NCBI GenBank assembly: GCA_009746045.1
Contig: RPFO01000165.1
Location: 4,123,867 to 4,187,866 of the forward strand
Direction of reading: 5' to 3'
Length of the DNA stretch: 64,000 nucleotides
From: Mesostigma viride
Taxonomy: Eukaryota; Streptophyta; Mesostigmatophyceae; Mesostigmatales; Mesostigmataceae
The position numbers were made by a program, and so were the translations under genes. Shown here in pieces: positions 21,673 through 32,120 of the stretch. Every line of letters starts with the position of its first letter. The first letter of the stretch is position 1. The notes below the pieces were generated by a model that did not search any database, had not been told where the DNA came from, and saw only the letters and a list, made by a program, of their open reading frames with translations.

Positions 21673-23558
21673 CGACATCGATCACCACGCACCCTGGTGA
21701 CCTTGATAACCTGATCCGCCCTACCGGTCATCCAATCTACCGTGCTGCACCAACCGGCAAACGACTCGCGCTGCAACGGAGTGAGAAAGTTCCTGACATC
21801 GTAAACGACCCCCAATACCTTGACCTCCGTGCCAGCGGGGACGGTCGAGTTGCAGTTCGCAGCTGCACCACTAGGCTGACGGAATGCCTCTTCTATGGCC
21901 GCCACCCAGCTCTCCAAAGTTGGGTACTTGTGCACGAAGCTAGGCCCCCCGCCACAGCGTGTCTCATGTAGGCCACAAGCACGCCGAATTTCTGATCTGG
22001 GTCGGCGTGCGTGTGGCCCACGAGCATGCGGTGCATTTCGACGACGTCGAAGAAGCCAACGTGTACGAGCCACCATGCAAACAGTAAGACGGTGTGATTC
22101 CGGTTTTCACTCCCACCGTCCAGTTGCAGGACCAAACACCTGGGCATGTGCGGCAGCCCCGCCCTCCTCCATGGCTGGTCCCTCATCAACTGCGCCAGGA
22201 TGTGCATCAGCATCGTGACGGTGACACTGCCGGAGAGGTTGTCGGTCATGAGGACCCATGCGAGAACGATGAACCACATCGCCTTGTACCCATGGACGGC
22301 CGCACAGAAGAGCGAGAACGGCATCATGCCACCTGCATAGCTGCCCCATGAGTCGGGCCCCCCCACCAGCTTCGGCCAGTATGTCTTGGCGTGATCCAGC
22401 TTGTCGAGGTTGATCGACAAAATGGCCGTCAACATAGCGGCCACCATCGCGCAGGCAAGCTCGCGCCTCAACCAATAGTTCTGGCGGGTAAACCAGGCCA
22501 GAGCGACATGCTGCTTGATTTGGTTGTCGACGTACTTCCGTTGTGCCTCAGTTGAAGCACCGCGGCGCCGCATGCGCAGTTCCACGCAGTCCGCGCAGTG
22601 ACCGGTGCTCTTGTTGTGCGGGCATGTACCACCACCTTCGGGCTCCTCTGCCCTGGGAAGTAGTCGCCTTTGCAGTAGGTGCGCCAGATGCGGTAGAATG
22701 CGTTGTAGCCTAGCACCTTGGCCCCTTCCCCCGCTTCTGCCACCACGTCTTCAACGTACATGGCGTGCATCTCCTTGATGGACATGTATGACGTCCATGA
22801 AGACAACGCCAGCATGAGTCGGGTCATGGTCTGCGATCTGCTGCACCAACTCGTGCATCCACATTGCTGCGTGTTCGCCAACCTCCGAACGCCCCCGAGC
22901 ATCACGCTCAGGTGGTGCGTGCTCCAGACCAACACCGAAAGTCGCTAGGTCGTTGGGATGCACGGTCAGGAAATACTCCTTCGCCGACACGACCGACGCC
23001 ACCAGATTGTTCCAAGTCGCCCGGGTAACGCCGGCCATCTTCCGGATGGCAGATGCACAACCGGTGACGGTGTACATGCACCCCGCAATCACCACGTCCA
23101 CGTGTAAAGGGCCGGTAATGATGTACTTCTTGTAACGGCCACCGTCGGCAGGGGATTCTACCTCGATGTTGCCCACGCCGGCCGACCGGATCACGTCGCA
23201 AAGGGAGGCCATGCGCTGCTGGTCCGTTTGGTTGTACAGGAACTCTCGAAAGGCAGTCCACGACCTGGTATCGGTAAGTAAGGTGCCCACCTTCTCGAGG
23301 CAATGCTCCCCACAAGTCGGACCGCACTTCCTGGCCTTGGCGATGTCCTTGTCAACGGACTTCAATTTGGAGGCGAGAAGCCGGGCGCCATCTTTCTTCC
23401 CACTGCGCTTCGCTCGAGAGGAAGACGTGCCGGGCCCCATTTCCATGTGAAGCAGGTCGTCGTCAGAGCCGTCATCAGAATCCACGCCCCAACTAGCTTC
23501 AGAACTCGCATCCGAATCCACCAGGTCTGGCACATCCCATTCTTCATCCATGTTAATA

Positions 23559-23950
23559 GGAAATCTACTGTATTACACCCGGTGCATGGTGCTTGGACAG
23601 AAGCAAGAAACCCCGCCCACCGCTCAAATGTGGCGCCCAACAAAGCCCCAAACTGATTTCTTCAATAAGTCTACTGTTCTACATCCGGTGGTGGATGGAC
23701 ACAAGCAATAAAGGCCCCGCCCACACCTCAGATTTCTTTAGAAAATCTACTGATCTACATTCGATGGCGCCTTCACAGAAGCAGGAAACTCCGCCCACCG
23801 GTCAAATGTGACGCCCAACAAAGCCCCAACTGATTTCTTCAAGAAGTATACTGTTTTACACCCGGTAGTGCTTGGACAGAAGCACTATGTAAAGCCCGCC
23901 CACACATCGGATTTCTTTACGAAAAACCTGTTTTACATTCGATGGGGTCT
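23559..23950. repeat. Dimeric ~178-bp tandem repeat
   Basis: CTACTGTTCTACATCCGG-type segments recur at about 23567, 23668, 23746, 23847 and 23926, with alternating spacing of about 100 and 79 bases. That makes a two-part unit repeated about twice. Shared phrases include AAGCCCCGCCCAC and GATTTCTTC. It lies in the spacer between the two divergent genes. Confidence 0.8.
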
Positions 23951-24054
23951 TGACAGATTCAAGCAGCAATACTCGTTTCTACCTGCGTGCGACTGCTGCG
24001 GCCGAGTGCTGCAACTTGTCTTCACGTCCCAGTCTTCATGTGACAGTCCTGGTC

Positions 24055-24790
24055 TTCACGTCTTCACGTCTTCACGTCTTCACGTCTTCACGTCTTCACG
24101 TCTTCACGTCTTCACGACTTCACCTGAACTTGCGGCGTATCGTATCTTTGATACCTTGCATGCACGTCTTCACGTCTTCACGTCTTCACCGCGTCTTCAC
24201 CTGTCTTCACCACGTCTTCACGTCTTCACGGCTTCACGTCTTCACGGCTTCACCTGAACACCTGAACTTCACCTGAACTTGCCGTATCGTGTCTTCACGT
24301 CTTCACGTCTTCACGTCTTCACGTCTTCACGTCTTCACGTCTTCACGTCTTCACGTCTTCACGTCTTCACGTCTTCACGTCTTCACGTCTTCACCGCGTC
24401 TTCACCTGTCTTCACCACGTCTTCACGGCTTCACGGCTTCACGTCTTCACGGCTTCACCTGAACACCTGAACTTCACCTGAACTTGCCGTATCGTGTCTT
24501 CACGTCTTCACGTCTTCACGTCTTCACGTCTTCACGTCTTCACGTCTTCACGTCTTCACCGCGTCTTCACCTGTCTTCACCACGTCTTCACGGCTTCACG
24601 GCTTCACGTCTTCACGGCTTCACCTGAACACCTGAACTTCACCTGAACTTGCCGTATCGTGTCTTCACGTCTTCACGTCTTCACGTCTTCACGTCTTCAC
24701 GTCTCAGTCACCGCGTCTTCACCTGTCTTCACCACGTCTTCACGTCTTCACGGCTTCACGTCTTCACGGCTTCACCTGAACACCTGAACT
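24055..24790. repeat. TCTTCACG minisatellite with higher-order structure
   Basis: 8-bp TCTTCACG units form blocks separated by a recurring CACCTGAACACCTGAACTTC segment and CCGTATCGTG (near 24250, 24455, 24625 and 24775). The larger period is roughly 170-200 bp. It lies between the two divergent genes. Confidence 0.9.
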
Positions 24791-26441
24791 TTGCGTATCG
24801 TATCTTTGATACATTGCATCATTTGCATGCCTTGGAGCTGCACGTCTTCAAGCAGTGTCACCCAGTTCCCGCTTGATTCAAATGCACTTTGCGCCCCGCT
24901 CAAGGTGGAAAGAATGATGGGCACTAGCCACGGGAACTATGCCCGATGCTGATAGCCGAAGCGATGACATGGACGAATTGATTGATTTGTGTTATGCCGG
25001 GGACGATTGTAGAAAATGGGTGCTAGGAAAGAAATCTGGTGCCATGAAAGTAGATTTTTTGGCCGGTGCAAACCACCAATGCGCCGGCCGATGTGGCAAG
25101 GTCCTGCACGGCATCTGTACGCATATTTTCAGGCACGCAGACGACGGTGACGGCACGGAATGGCAATGCTCTGACTGCGGCGGCCCTCCACGATGCCAGC
25201 CGTGCGCCACGCTCGAGCAGCCAGGGCACACTAGCAACATTAAGCCCACGGAGCCTTCCACTATCAGCCCAGAGTGCCCGGATGTTTCGTTTCGCACGCC
25301 CGTCACCGAGGATGACCTGACTTTCGATGATGATGGCGGTTGTGATGATGAAGCTGCAAGGGCAGAGGATGACTTCCATCATGATGGGGCTGCAAATGCG
25401 ACAAACGAGAAAGATTCCGCGATGTCTCCTCAGCGTCCTGCCGACGAGCATGGTCATTCAAACCCGGGTTCGGGGCTGGACGCCACTAAGAAGGCTGTGT
25501 TCTCTTCCCCTCTACCTGAGGCCGGCGTTCCTGAAAAGCGGGACGATGGCACGCCGGTCCCTACTGCAAGCTCTTTTAGCCGCAGTGGACCGATGGCACT
25601 GTCTGTCGTGGAAATTTCTGGCTGGGATACCCTCGGGTGGTGGTGGGGGGCCTCACCATCGACAAACAGCTGCAAGCGGTGCTGGTCGCCCAAACGACCT
25701 ACACAACAAAGAAAACATTAAAATCGGCATACACAAATGCGGCACGGGGGAGATCCTCTACCATCAAGATGACAGATGTGGTGTGCATGGTCGTCGATCG
25801 TGACCCTGCCACTGGGCACATCCCCGGATTCAAGGTAGTTGACACATTTCCGGAGAGTGCGCGAAACGAGCGTATTGAGCGCACTCTCGCCTGGGCCCAG
25901 TCGCACCAAGGTGAGCTGGTGTCCCAGATGACATGGGACTTCCTCGCTGAGGCCCCATGCATCTTGACAACAGGATTTCCTAGGGACCCCGCCCTTGCCT
26001 TGTATTCAGGTCCTGCTGCAGCGGTGTGGTCTCCGGCGCCTAGCCGGGGGATGCGAGTGCGTGCCCCCCCGCCCACAGTGAAGCCCCCAGAGGCAGCCAC
26101 GCCTTTGGTGGACGTCACCAACGCACAACAGCGACCCAAGCGGAACAGCAAAGCCAAGTCCTCCCAGCCGGCAGAGAAACGCCGGCAGCCAGAGCGCACC
26201 CAGCCATGCAGAGCGTACCCAGCCGCTGCCGCCGCCGACCCCCGTACTGGTGGGCGTGGAACAGACGATGAGAGAGATGCAACGAGCTATAGATGGAGAA
26301 CCAAAGCAAGAAGGTTGAAGAGCTTGGTTTGCAGCTGCGTCAAGAGGTGCAGAAACAAGTGGTCCAGCTGGAGCAGCAACTGCAGCAGCAACTGCAGCAA
26401 CAACTGCAGCAGCAACTGCAGCAGCAACTGCAGCAACAACT

Positions 26442-26739
<298 letters not shown>

Positions 26740-27312
26740 CAGCAACAACAACAACAACAGCAACAACAACAGCAACAGCAACAGCTACAGCAACAGCTAC
26801 AGCAACAGCAGCAGCAGTTCCCGCAGCCGCCGCCGCCGCCGCAGCAGCAGCACCAGCAGTTCCCGCAGCAGCAGCAGCAGTTCCTGCAGCAGCAGCAGCA
26901 GTTCCCGCAGCAGCAGCAGCAGTTCCCGCAGCAGCAGCAGCAGTTCCCGCAGCAGCAGCAGCAGTTCCCGCAGCAGCAGCAGCAGTTCCCGCAGCAGCAG
27001 CAGCAGTTCCCGCAGGCATCGTCGGCAGTGCTTCATCTACAGCTGGCGTCACCGGCAACACAGCAGTTCCCGCAGGCATCGTCGGGAGCACTTCAGTTAC
27101 AGCTGGCGTCACCAGCAGCGCTTCAGTTCCCGCAGGCAGCGTCGGCAATGTGGCAGATTCCACAGGCATTGTCGGCACTGCAGCAGTTTTCGCAGGGACC
27201 GTCGGCAGCAGAGCAGTTCCCGCAGGGATCATCGGTGGTGCAGCAGTTCTTTGTGAGTCATTCGTGTAGTGTTGAGTGGGTGGGGTGGGCGGGTGGGGTG
27301 GGTGGGTGGGGT

Positions 27313-27370
<58 letters not shown>
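27313..27370 (+). repeat. Homopolymer of 58 G in the intron
   Basis: A single G run followed by GTGGCTGCGTGGCTG-type repeats (27405-27570), all between donor 27253 and acceptor 27649. Its exact length in a genome assembly is unreliable. Confidence 0.85.
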
Positions 27371-27372
<2 letters not shown>

Positions 27373-27769
27373 GACTGTGTGACTGCGAGGCTGCTTGGCT
27401 GGGAAGGAGGGTGCGTGGCTGTGTGGCTGCGTGGCTGCGTGGCTGCGTGGCTGGCTGGCTGGGGGGGGGTGCCGGGTGCGTGGATGCGTGGATGTGTGGC
27501 TGGGTGGGTGCGTCACTGCGTGGCTGGCTGGCTCTGTGGCTGCGTGGGCGGCTGGATGGCCGGGTCAGCGTGGCTGCGTGTTCAATGGGATGCTAATATG
27601 TTGTTGCCTTTGGATGCCACAATTCATGGATTCTTTTGTTCACATGCAGGTGCTGCCGTCTTCCCCATCGACGTCGTCAAGACCGATGTCGCCAAGAAGG
27701 ATGATGCAATCACTCTCGGCCATGTTTAACTCATGTGGGCCTTCATGGCCACACGGGAAATATGATTGA

Positions 27770-28267
27770 ATCAGTTCTTTGACACTGAGTTGGCACTTAG
27801 TATAGACGCAACACCTTTGATGCACATGAGTGCAGGGCGCATGTGTTGAAACCATGCAACCATGGCGATCCCTCAAAAAGTTTGGTTATGTAATAAGTGA
27901 GACAATTATTCCGGACGTATGATGGCCCAACGTCCTGTAAGGTTGAGTTGTCTTGGAGGAGGAGCGTGATGACCGCGGAAGCCGCGTGGGTGTCTGTAGT
28001 GCTATATCTTGAAGATGTACGATCTTGGAAGAATTATGGTCTTGGAATCATATAATAATGAGCTTGGAATAAAGTTGCGGGCAGCCTTCAATTGGCATAT
28101 GTTGTCTTATTGATGTTGTCTCATTGCGTTAATGGGACAATTGTCTTAGTTTATATCATGTATATCTTGGGAAACTCATTGCTTCAATAAAATGCATGTT
28201 AGGCGCAATCAACCCCCTCAAACACATCTGAAAACTGCACAGTGCATCAAATGTATCCTAGACAAAA
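27770..28267. other. Non-coding right flank inside the 10.9-kb element
   Basis: Presumed 3' UTR of the polyglutamine gene, then AT-rich sequence to the right terminal repeat. No other gene seen. CAAATGTATCCTA near 28248 is the inner subterminal inverted copy. Confidence 0.5.
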
Positions 28268-28294
28268 AAATGTATCCTAATCCGGTAAAACCAC
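28268..28294 (-). repeat. Right terminal inverted repeat of the 10.9-kb element
   Basis: Reverse complement of 17435-17461 over all 27 bases, ending GGTAAAACCAC. LINE sequence (GGTCAACTACCC) resumes a few bases further on. Confidence 0.9.
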
Positions 28295-28297
28295 CCG

Positions 28298-29155
28298 GAG
28301 GTCAACTACCCTACTTCAGGCCGCTTCAAGCTGCTCGGCAGTTGGCTTCAACCCGACTGCGAGGACGACCTGACGACACGGATCAGCATGGCGCGGGCGC
28401 AACTCCATGACCACCGCCGCTGGTGGAGCAACCTCGCCCTACCCGGCCGGATCGTCAAGCGTGACCTCTTCAAGGTCGTCATTCTGACGATCCCGACCTA
28501 CGGCGCCGAGACCTGGATGTCCACTGACGCAGGAGCTGGAGCAAGCTAGGACTCGACGGCCGCGTCACCAAGATGCTGCGCAAGGCCCTTCACATCCCCT
28601 TTGGTTTGCACATTAGTAATGAGGATTTGTACGCTGATTTGCCCTATGTTTCCCACATTCTGAGGCACAGGCGCCTGGGCCTAGCCGGGCACCTGGCCCG
28701 CACAGATCAGGTAGACACATCAGATAGACTAGCTGGCACCAAGCCCGCCCAGCCTGGGCGTTATGTTCTCACCTGCATGGCGTGCCCCAGGCCGCGCGCG
28801 GCAGGGCCGCCACCCATGGACTTTTCGTGATAGACTCGGCATGGACATGTGCTACACTAGACGTGACGGGCTCACACCCGGGCAGCCTCCTGGTTTGTCT
28901 GTAATATGGAGGCAGATGGTAAGCAAGGATAGATGGCAGGTAGTGATGAAGGAGACCACCCCCAAGTCTGTGGGGGCTCTGCGTGTGACTGCGTATGGCA
29001 TTCATAGTGATGCAGGCCGTGGTGCCCACAACCCTGTAACTAGGACCTAGATAGCTTACCTTGCACCATCCATTCCATCCCATGTTCCACTCCTCCCACT
29101 CAGGACTTATGCTCACGTGACGCAGTCACGTGTCTATTAATTAAATAATTAATTA
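28298..29155 (+). pseudogene. LINE family-1 copy A, part 3 (C-terminus and 3' tail)
   Basis: Continues part 2: GGTCAACTACCCTACTTC, then thumb and connection sequence (FKLLGSWLQPDCEDD in copy C, TYGAETW, TKMLRKALHIPFGLHI, RRLGLAGHLARTDQ) across several frames. The last frame ends NPVTRT-stop at 29048-29050. The 3' tail runs to the CACGTGACGCAGTCACGTG palindrome (29114-29132) and a TTAAT-rich end. Stops such as TGA near 28828 show decay. Confidence 0.85.
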
Positions 29156-30190
29156 ATCTTGCTCGAACCAGACGTCCAGTCTGGTAGACACCGCCCTTGG
29201 TCTGGCCGGCCCCCAGCGGCTTGGCCATGCACTGTCAGGGCGGCATATCCTGACCTGGCCTGGCCGGCCCCAAGAACAAACCCAGAAGGGTTGGTAGACC
29301 GGCCTGCCATGAACTATACAGTCTGATCAGTTGCTGGCCAACCTAGTGGTCCCAGCCCAGTTCGAACACCGCATTTCCTTCCTCTGTCTTCAGTTGCTTG
29401 GACTGCTATGTAGGACAAGAAGAGGTGGCAGACCATTGTCCATGCCCACGCGCCACCCGGCCGTGGGCAAGCCCCCCCCCCCCAGGAGGAAGGGGCGCTT
29501 TGCTGAATCATGTAGAGTAGCTAGGATTTTGTAGATTAGCTTAGAGTTAGCTTAGTTAGGTCTCGCGGCTTCGCTTGCCCCCATCCATCAGCAAGGAAGT
29601 ACGTGCTACATGATCTCCCAACGGAGTCATGTTACAATTAAAATTAGCCTGCAATGGTCCCAACTTGGCCCGTACTTTTCTCCAGACGGACCTATCGAGT
29701 AGATTTATTAGGAAGTATATGGAAATGTGGTGCAAACGACCCCACCACCATCATTCGAGGGTTGGTTCTCCATCATAATTTGGCTTCCCAATGGGACCGC
29801 GTGGATTAGTTAGATATCATTCATTACTGACAACATAAGACACACAGAAATCAACAGGCAAACTGGCATGCAAAACTGAAACAAATGATGAACATGATCA
29901 AATCTACAGAATGACTCTCTCATCACTATCTCAGAAACTATTTCAAACAATAGAATCTCAAGCTAATTACACCTGACGATGATGGTACAACAGTGGGCAT
30001 GTACTCCATATCCACGCTCAGACTGGCACGTTGGTGTTTTGCAGGCCTCACGTCCCTATATAGCCTGACAGTGTTTGCCTTACAGGAAAACTCATAAAAG
30101 AGGGCCGGGTAGAATCATGCACAGAGGCCCTGCATCACTGCCAGACAAATTCGATGCCTGCACCATGCTGGCCATTAATACCCATGCTTG
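29156..30190. other. Unassigned stretch, partly 3' flank of the TIR gene
   Basis: No gene recognised. It contains two related GGCCTGGCCGGCCCC phrases (29195-29275), a C12 run near 29472, and AT-rich sequence. The right part is presumably the 3' UTR of the minus-strand TIR gene. Confidence 0.45.
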
Positions 30191-30745
30191 TCATCCGCTG
30201 GCCTTTGGGGTGACTTTCATGGCGGCCAAGGACCTTACCAGTGCGGGCATGTTGTCCTCAATCTCCTTATCTGTTGCCATGGGGATGCAGAACTTGCTGC
30301 CCAGGGTCATGAGCACCTCCCCACTCCATCCCCTGGGATCTTGGAGTCCCTCCTCCAGGGACACGGGGAGCATGCCCGCCGGTTTCTTCTGGAGCTTGGC
30401 ATACATGAACTCGGGCCTACAATTATTGCCATCGGACTCGTCCTCCACCTTGCGGATGTACTCCTCGGTAATGAAGACCACCACCACCTGCGCGTTGTCG
30501 ATGCCCTTGCGCATCGCCTTCCCGATATCGTTTGCCATCTGATCATCGTCCAGCCATGTCGTGAACCCTTGCTTCCGCAGGGCCTGGTTGACGAGCTTCA
30601 CGCGCTCATGGTTGTTGCGCCCGTGCTTGTCTTTCCCCCAGGCGTGAGCGAGGAACAGGTCCGTTTTGGACGGGGGGTCAACGAGCGGGAGGGGAGAGGA
30701 TACCTGAGGGGAGGAGGCGCTTGACGTCGAGGTCACCGCTGGCAT
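30191..30745 (-). CDS. Single-domain TIR protein, 184 aa
   Basis: The ATG (30743-30745) lies directly after a splice acceptor (TTTTCCTGTTATTCAG|ATG), so either it starts the CDS or more protein precedes it in another exon. Residues 1-27 are a Ser/Pro-rich lead. Residues 28-175 form a TIR domain: TDLFLAHAWGKD (strand A), NHERVKLVNQALRKQGFTTW (helix A, strand B), LDDDQMANDIGKAM (BB-loop region), AQVVVVFITEEYI (strand C), then NNCRPEFMYA and GKFCIP-like strands. Glu112 in CRPEF sits where TIR NADases such as SARM1 and plant TIRs keep their catalytic Glu. NAD-cleaving or signalling activity is therefore possible, but unproven. No NBS, LRR or membrane segment is visible. Stand-alone TIR proteins of this HAWGKD type occur in algae and protists. 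No frame damage. Confidence 0.85.
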   Translation of the reverse strand: MPAVTSTSSASSPQVSSPLPLVDPPSKTDLFLAHAWGKDKHGRNNHERVKLVNQALRKQGFTTWLDDDQMANDIGKAMRKGIDNAQVVVVFITEEYIRKVEDESDGNNCRPEFMYAKLQKKPAGMLPVSLEEGLQDPRGWSGEVLMTLGSKFCIPMATDKEIEDNMPALVRSLAAMKVTPKASG

Positions 30746-32064
30746 CTGAATAACAGGAAAATAGGAACAATAAACCACCCCATTGAACGTGGAACCAGAA
30801 AGGAGAAAGAAATATGTAGAGGAAATCGGTCAAACGTTTCGCACCACAAATTGAGGTATTGAACATAAATCAACACAACGCTTGGCCTCGCGAGGCCATC
30901 CTATTTTCATAAAAAATTGAGCTGGTGAGCAACCATGGCATGTCTGTCACCTGTTTCCTGACGAGCCGCCATCTACGCATCTATATCACATGCGGGGGAA
31001 CTGGACACTGACGCCGAAACAGCACCTCGCCGGACACGGACCAGGCTGCCAAGCCTGGGCCATGCATTCCCACCTGTGGCCTCACGACGTAACACCTGAA
31101 CCGCACAGACAGCCTTCACGCACAGAAAGGAGGGCATGTAGAATACTGATTCTCACTTAGGAATAAAAGATGAAAATCGAATTGGAAAAAGAAGAGGCAG
31201 TTTAGCCGCCTCGGACATGTGGTGACTGCAAATGTACTTCTATGCAGAGAACGAGAATTGTTATAATTGTTAATTTATGAAGAAACTGAGGCACGAGAAA
31301 TCTAAAAGTTTCGAGTTTCATTGACGAACTTGCACCTAGCCTGTAAGTAATGTTAAGTACACTGCCCAAGCACTCCACAAACAGTTGAGGCATGCACTGG
31401 AAATATAGCTTGAAAGAATACGTCGCCGGTGCATGCAAAACAGGATCGAGCAATACGTGCCGGTTTCCAAACGAGATAAAACAAGGGTCGAAACGGCAAT
31501 CCTATTTCACCATTAATGGCACCTCATGTCATTTTGATGCCAGTGGCTGGCATGCAAACAATAGGAAGACAGATTCCACAAACGAAAGCAAACAGCCTTC
31601 TTGAATACCTGCACCGACATGCAAATTCCATCGACCCTTATCGAGCAGATGCATAGCAGATAAGTGGAAAAAGACGCTAACATAGTTTAAACCCGGTAGG
31701 ATAATGGATTAGCCCAGCTGCCAAGCATCACCGCTATAGGTGCTCTGAACAGACTGAACTTCTTAGTATAGACCTGCCGATGCCATGGCATGCTTAGAGC
31801 CCCGCTTGATCAAATGCTGCATGTAAGTCAGCATTATATTAAGTACTATAACGTACCCCTTGACCATGCAAGTTCATGACTAGAGTTAATACCCTGCATC
31901 CGGTCAGGGCAGTCAAGGCTGCAAACGACAAATCATTTACCCAACCGTGCCTATTCAGCTGCCGCCTTGTCGTACCCACCGCACTCCCAGTGGAAGAACT
32001 CGTCACAGTGTGCCTCGTCTCACTCGTCTGCACCATTGGCGAACCACCCTTCAGCAAACTGCCT

Positions 32065-32120
32065 CCAAAACGTGATTGGCCACCCAAAAGAGATTGGCCA
32101 CCCAAAAGAGATTGGCCACT
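32065..32120. repeat. Short tandem repeat, three copies
   Basis: Three copies of GATTGGCCACCCAAAAGA (18 bp), the last diverging to GATTGGCCACTCTG. Confidence 0.85.

Larger units (their letters stand above)
18827..23551 (-). pseudogene. DUF7869-like DDE-type transposon protein, frame-disrupted
   Basis: Starts at ATG (23549-23551, MDEEWDVPDLVDSD), with an acidic head, then a domain with TWNNLVASVVSAKEYFL and GYNAFYRIW, and a zinc-binding CPHNKSTGHCADC stretch (about 22620). The core is LDKLDHAKTYWPKL, LQLDGGSENRNH and MLVGHTHADPDQKF (about 21950-22430). The D...DGxSENxN...GHTHxDxDQ pattern is that of the DUF7869 family, thought to be DDE/RNase H-fold transposases. A Gly/Ala-rich repeat linker follows, then a C-terminal region (20380-19090) and a poly-Asp tail. 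Frame changes near 22790, 22650, 21965 and 19150-19290 break it; at least two lie in G-runs, so assembly error is possible. The linker carries an inserted CACTA MITE. Confidence 0.68.

Noticed and set aside
20115-21714. Pro/Arg-rich ORFs on the plus strand
   Set aside because: Antisense of the Gly/Ala linker repeats; the MITE cuts through them.
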